Origin: an uncultured Clostridia bacterium
GTDB taxonomy: Bacteria > Bacillota > Clostridia > Oscillospirales > CAG-272
Length of the DNA stretch: 6,306 nucleotides
Reading direction: 5' to 3'
NCBI GenBank assembly: GCA_937898155.1
Contig: CALEJO010000081.1
Location: forward strand, 1 to 6,306
This document shows positions 5,867 to 6,306 of this stretch, one piece after another. The position numbers and the translations under genes were made by a program. Position 1 is the stretch's first letter, and each line of letters opens with the position of its first letter. The notes under the pieces are model-generated. The model searched no databases. It had not been told where the DNA came from and saw nothing but the letters and a program-made list of their open reading frames with translations.

Positions 5867-6235
5867 ATGAAGCGAACGATCGAGATCGGACGAAATATAT
5901 GCGGCACGGTCTGGCTTGCGCCGATGGCAGGCATGACCGATCGGACGTTTCGTCAAATTTGCCGCGCACACGGTGCCGAATACGTGACGACGGAGATGGT
6001 CTCCGCGAAAGCCGTCTGCTATCACGACCGCAAAACGAACGCGCTCGCCGCGATCACGCCCGAGGAAGGTCCGACCGCCGTGCAGATTTTCGGCTCCGAA
6101 CCGGAAACGATGGCGCGCGCCGCCTCCCTCCTTCTCGAATTTTACGCCAAATCCGGCGTCACGCCGGCGGCGATCGACGCGGTGTTCTCCGGGCTTTGGG
6201 ATCTCGCCGAGAGACTGGGAGGCGCGAACGGATGA
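5867..6235 (+). CDS. dusB: tRNA-dihydrouridine synthase (DusB-like), 5' part only, joined to an unrelated tail
   Basis: Dus enzymes use FMN and NADPH to reduce uridines in the tRNA D-loop. The first 104 residues are clearly a Dus N-terminus of the DusB/NifR3 type. They include LAPMAGMTDRTFR (17-29) at the flavin site, TEMVSAKAV (42-50), and PTAVQIFGSEPE (69-80). A normal protein is about 320 residues, and after PAAID the family should read I/V-N-M-G-C-P, followed by the catalytic cysteine loop. Here the reading changes after residue 104 to AVFSGLWDLAERLGGANG and a stop at 6235, so two thirds of the enzyme, including the catalytic cysteine region, is missing. The product as read cannot be an active synthase. 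The start at 5867 has AAGGCGGTG just upstream and follows the promoter at 5816-5844. It is divergent from the ruv operon. Whether the break is biological or an assembly join cannot be settled here. Confidence 0.75.
   Translation: MKRTIEIGRNICGTVWLAPMAGMTDRTFRQICRAHGAEYVTTEMVSAKAVCYHDRKTNALAAITPEEGPTAVQIFGSEPETMARAASLLLEFYAKSGVTPAAIDAVFSGLWDLAERLGGANG
6179..6235 (+). other. Unrelated 3' segment after the dus breakpoint (C-terminal end of another gene)
   Basis: From 6179 the frame encodes 18 residues, AVFSGLWDLAERLGGANG, that do not fit any Dus protein. It ends in a stop overlapping the next ATG (ATGA at 6232-6235). The stop is placed as at a natural operon junction, and GGGAGG (6217-6222) within the segment is a good ribosome binding site for that next gene. 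This looks like the genuine C-terminal end of a different gene that was joined in frame, by chance or otherwise, to the dus 5' part. I cannot identify it. Confidence 0.6.
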
Positions 6236-6306
6236 ACCTGAACCGCGTCACGTCCTCCGTGCAGTTCAACACGGGAATCTCCACCGCCGACTGGACGAGC
6301 GGCGTG
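6232..6306 (+). CDS. Start of an unrecognised gene, cut by the window end
   Basis: The first 25 codons are open to the window edge (MNLNRVTSSVQFNTGISTADWTSGV). The ATG overlaps the preceding stop by 4 nt and has GGGAGG 9 nt upstream, so it is a credible coupled start. The peptide is polar, with no signal sequence or membrane segment in the visible part. Tight coupling of small genes like this is common in phage structural modules, but it is equally common in ordinary operons, and nothing here identifies the product. Confidence 0.5.
   Translation, partial: MNLNRVTSSVQFNTGISTADWTSGV

Noticed and set aside
1..6306. CRISPR array, tRNA or rRNA gene, insertion sequence, or toxin-antitoxin pair
   Set aside because: I saw no regularly spaced repeats, no cloverleaf-like or rRNA segments, no transposase motifs and no small paired genes. 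Almost the whole window is covered by recognised coding sequence.

Overview
The window looks like a chromosomal piece of a G+C-rich Firmicute (Clostridia-like). The evidence is the two-ATPase ECF transporter module, the purine-rich Shine-Dalgarno sites, the tight ATGA gene overlaps, and a sigma-A-type promoter in the only AT-rich stretch. The taxon is inferred from gene content and style, not from a search. It may be a draft or metagenomic contig, since both ends cut through genes.

Layout: nearly everything lies on the minus strand as one likely operon reading from about 5720 down to 1 and beyond. In transcription order it holds: a 334-residue protein of unknown function with prephenate-dehydratase-like and ACT-like segments (5676-4672); ruvC (4675-4160), ruvA (4144-3533) and ruvB (3497-2418), the complete Holliday-junction resolvasome; a COG1092-type class I SAM-dependent methyltransferase (2410-1517); ecfA1 (1520-651); and ecfA2 (654-1, cut by the window edge). 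Gaps are -4 to 35 nt, three junctions are ATGA overlaps, and no internal terminator is visible, so co-transcription is likely. A strong promoter (TTGCAT, 17 bp, TATAAT with a TG extension) sits ahead of the first gene.

Divergent from this operon, across a 190-nt intergenic region, is a tRNA-dihydrouridine synthase gene (dusB-like, plus strand from 5867) with its own promoter and a 9-bp inverted repeat around the start of transcription and the ribosome binding site. This gene is not intact. After about codon 104, just where the conserved N-M-G-C-P motif should begin, the sequence changes to an unrelated 18-residue tail and a stop. The stop overlaps the start of a further unrecognised reading frame (6232 onward). 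This is either an assembly chimera or a real insertion or rearrangement breakpoint, and it is the most anomalous point in the window.

How the genes work together: RuvA, RuvB and RuvC branch-migrate and cleave Holliday junctions during recombinational repair. EcfA1 and EcfA2 form the ATPase pair that powers ECF vitamin and metal uptake with EcfT and substrate-binding S proteins, which are presumably beyond coordinate 1 or elsewhere. The methyltransferase probably acts on RNA. No dedicated novel system (CRISPR, toxin-antitoxin, defence island) is visible. The points worth following up are the broken dus gene, the unknown PDT/ACT-like protein leading the ruv operon, and the ruv-ecf linkage.
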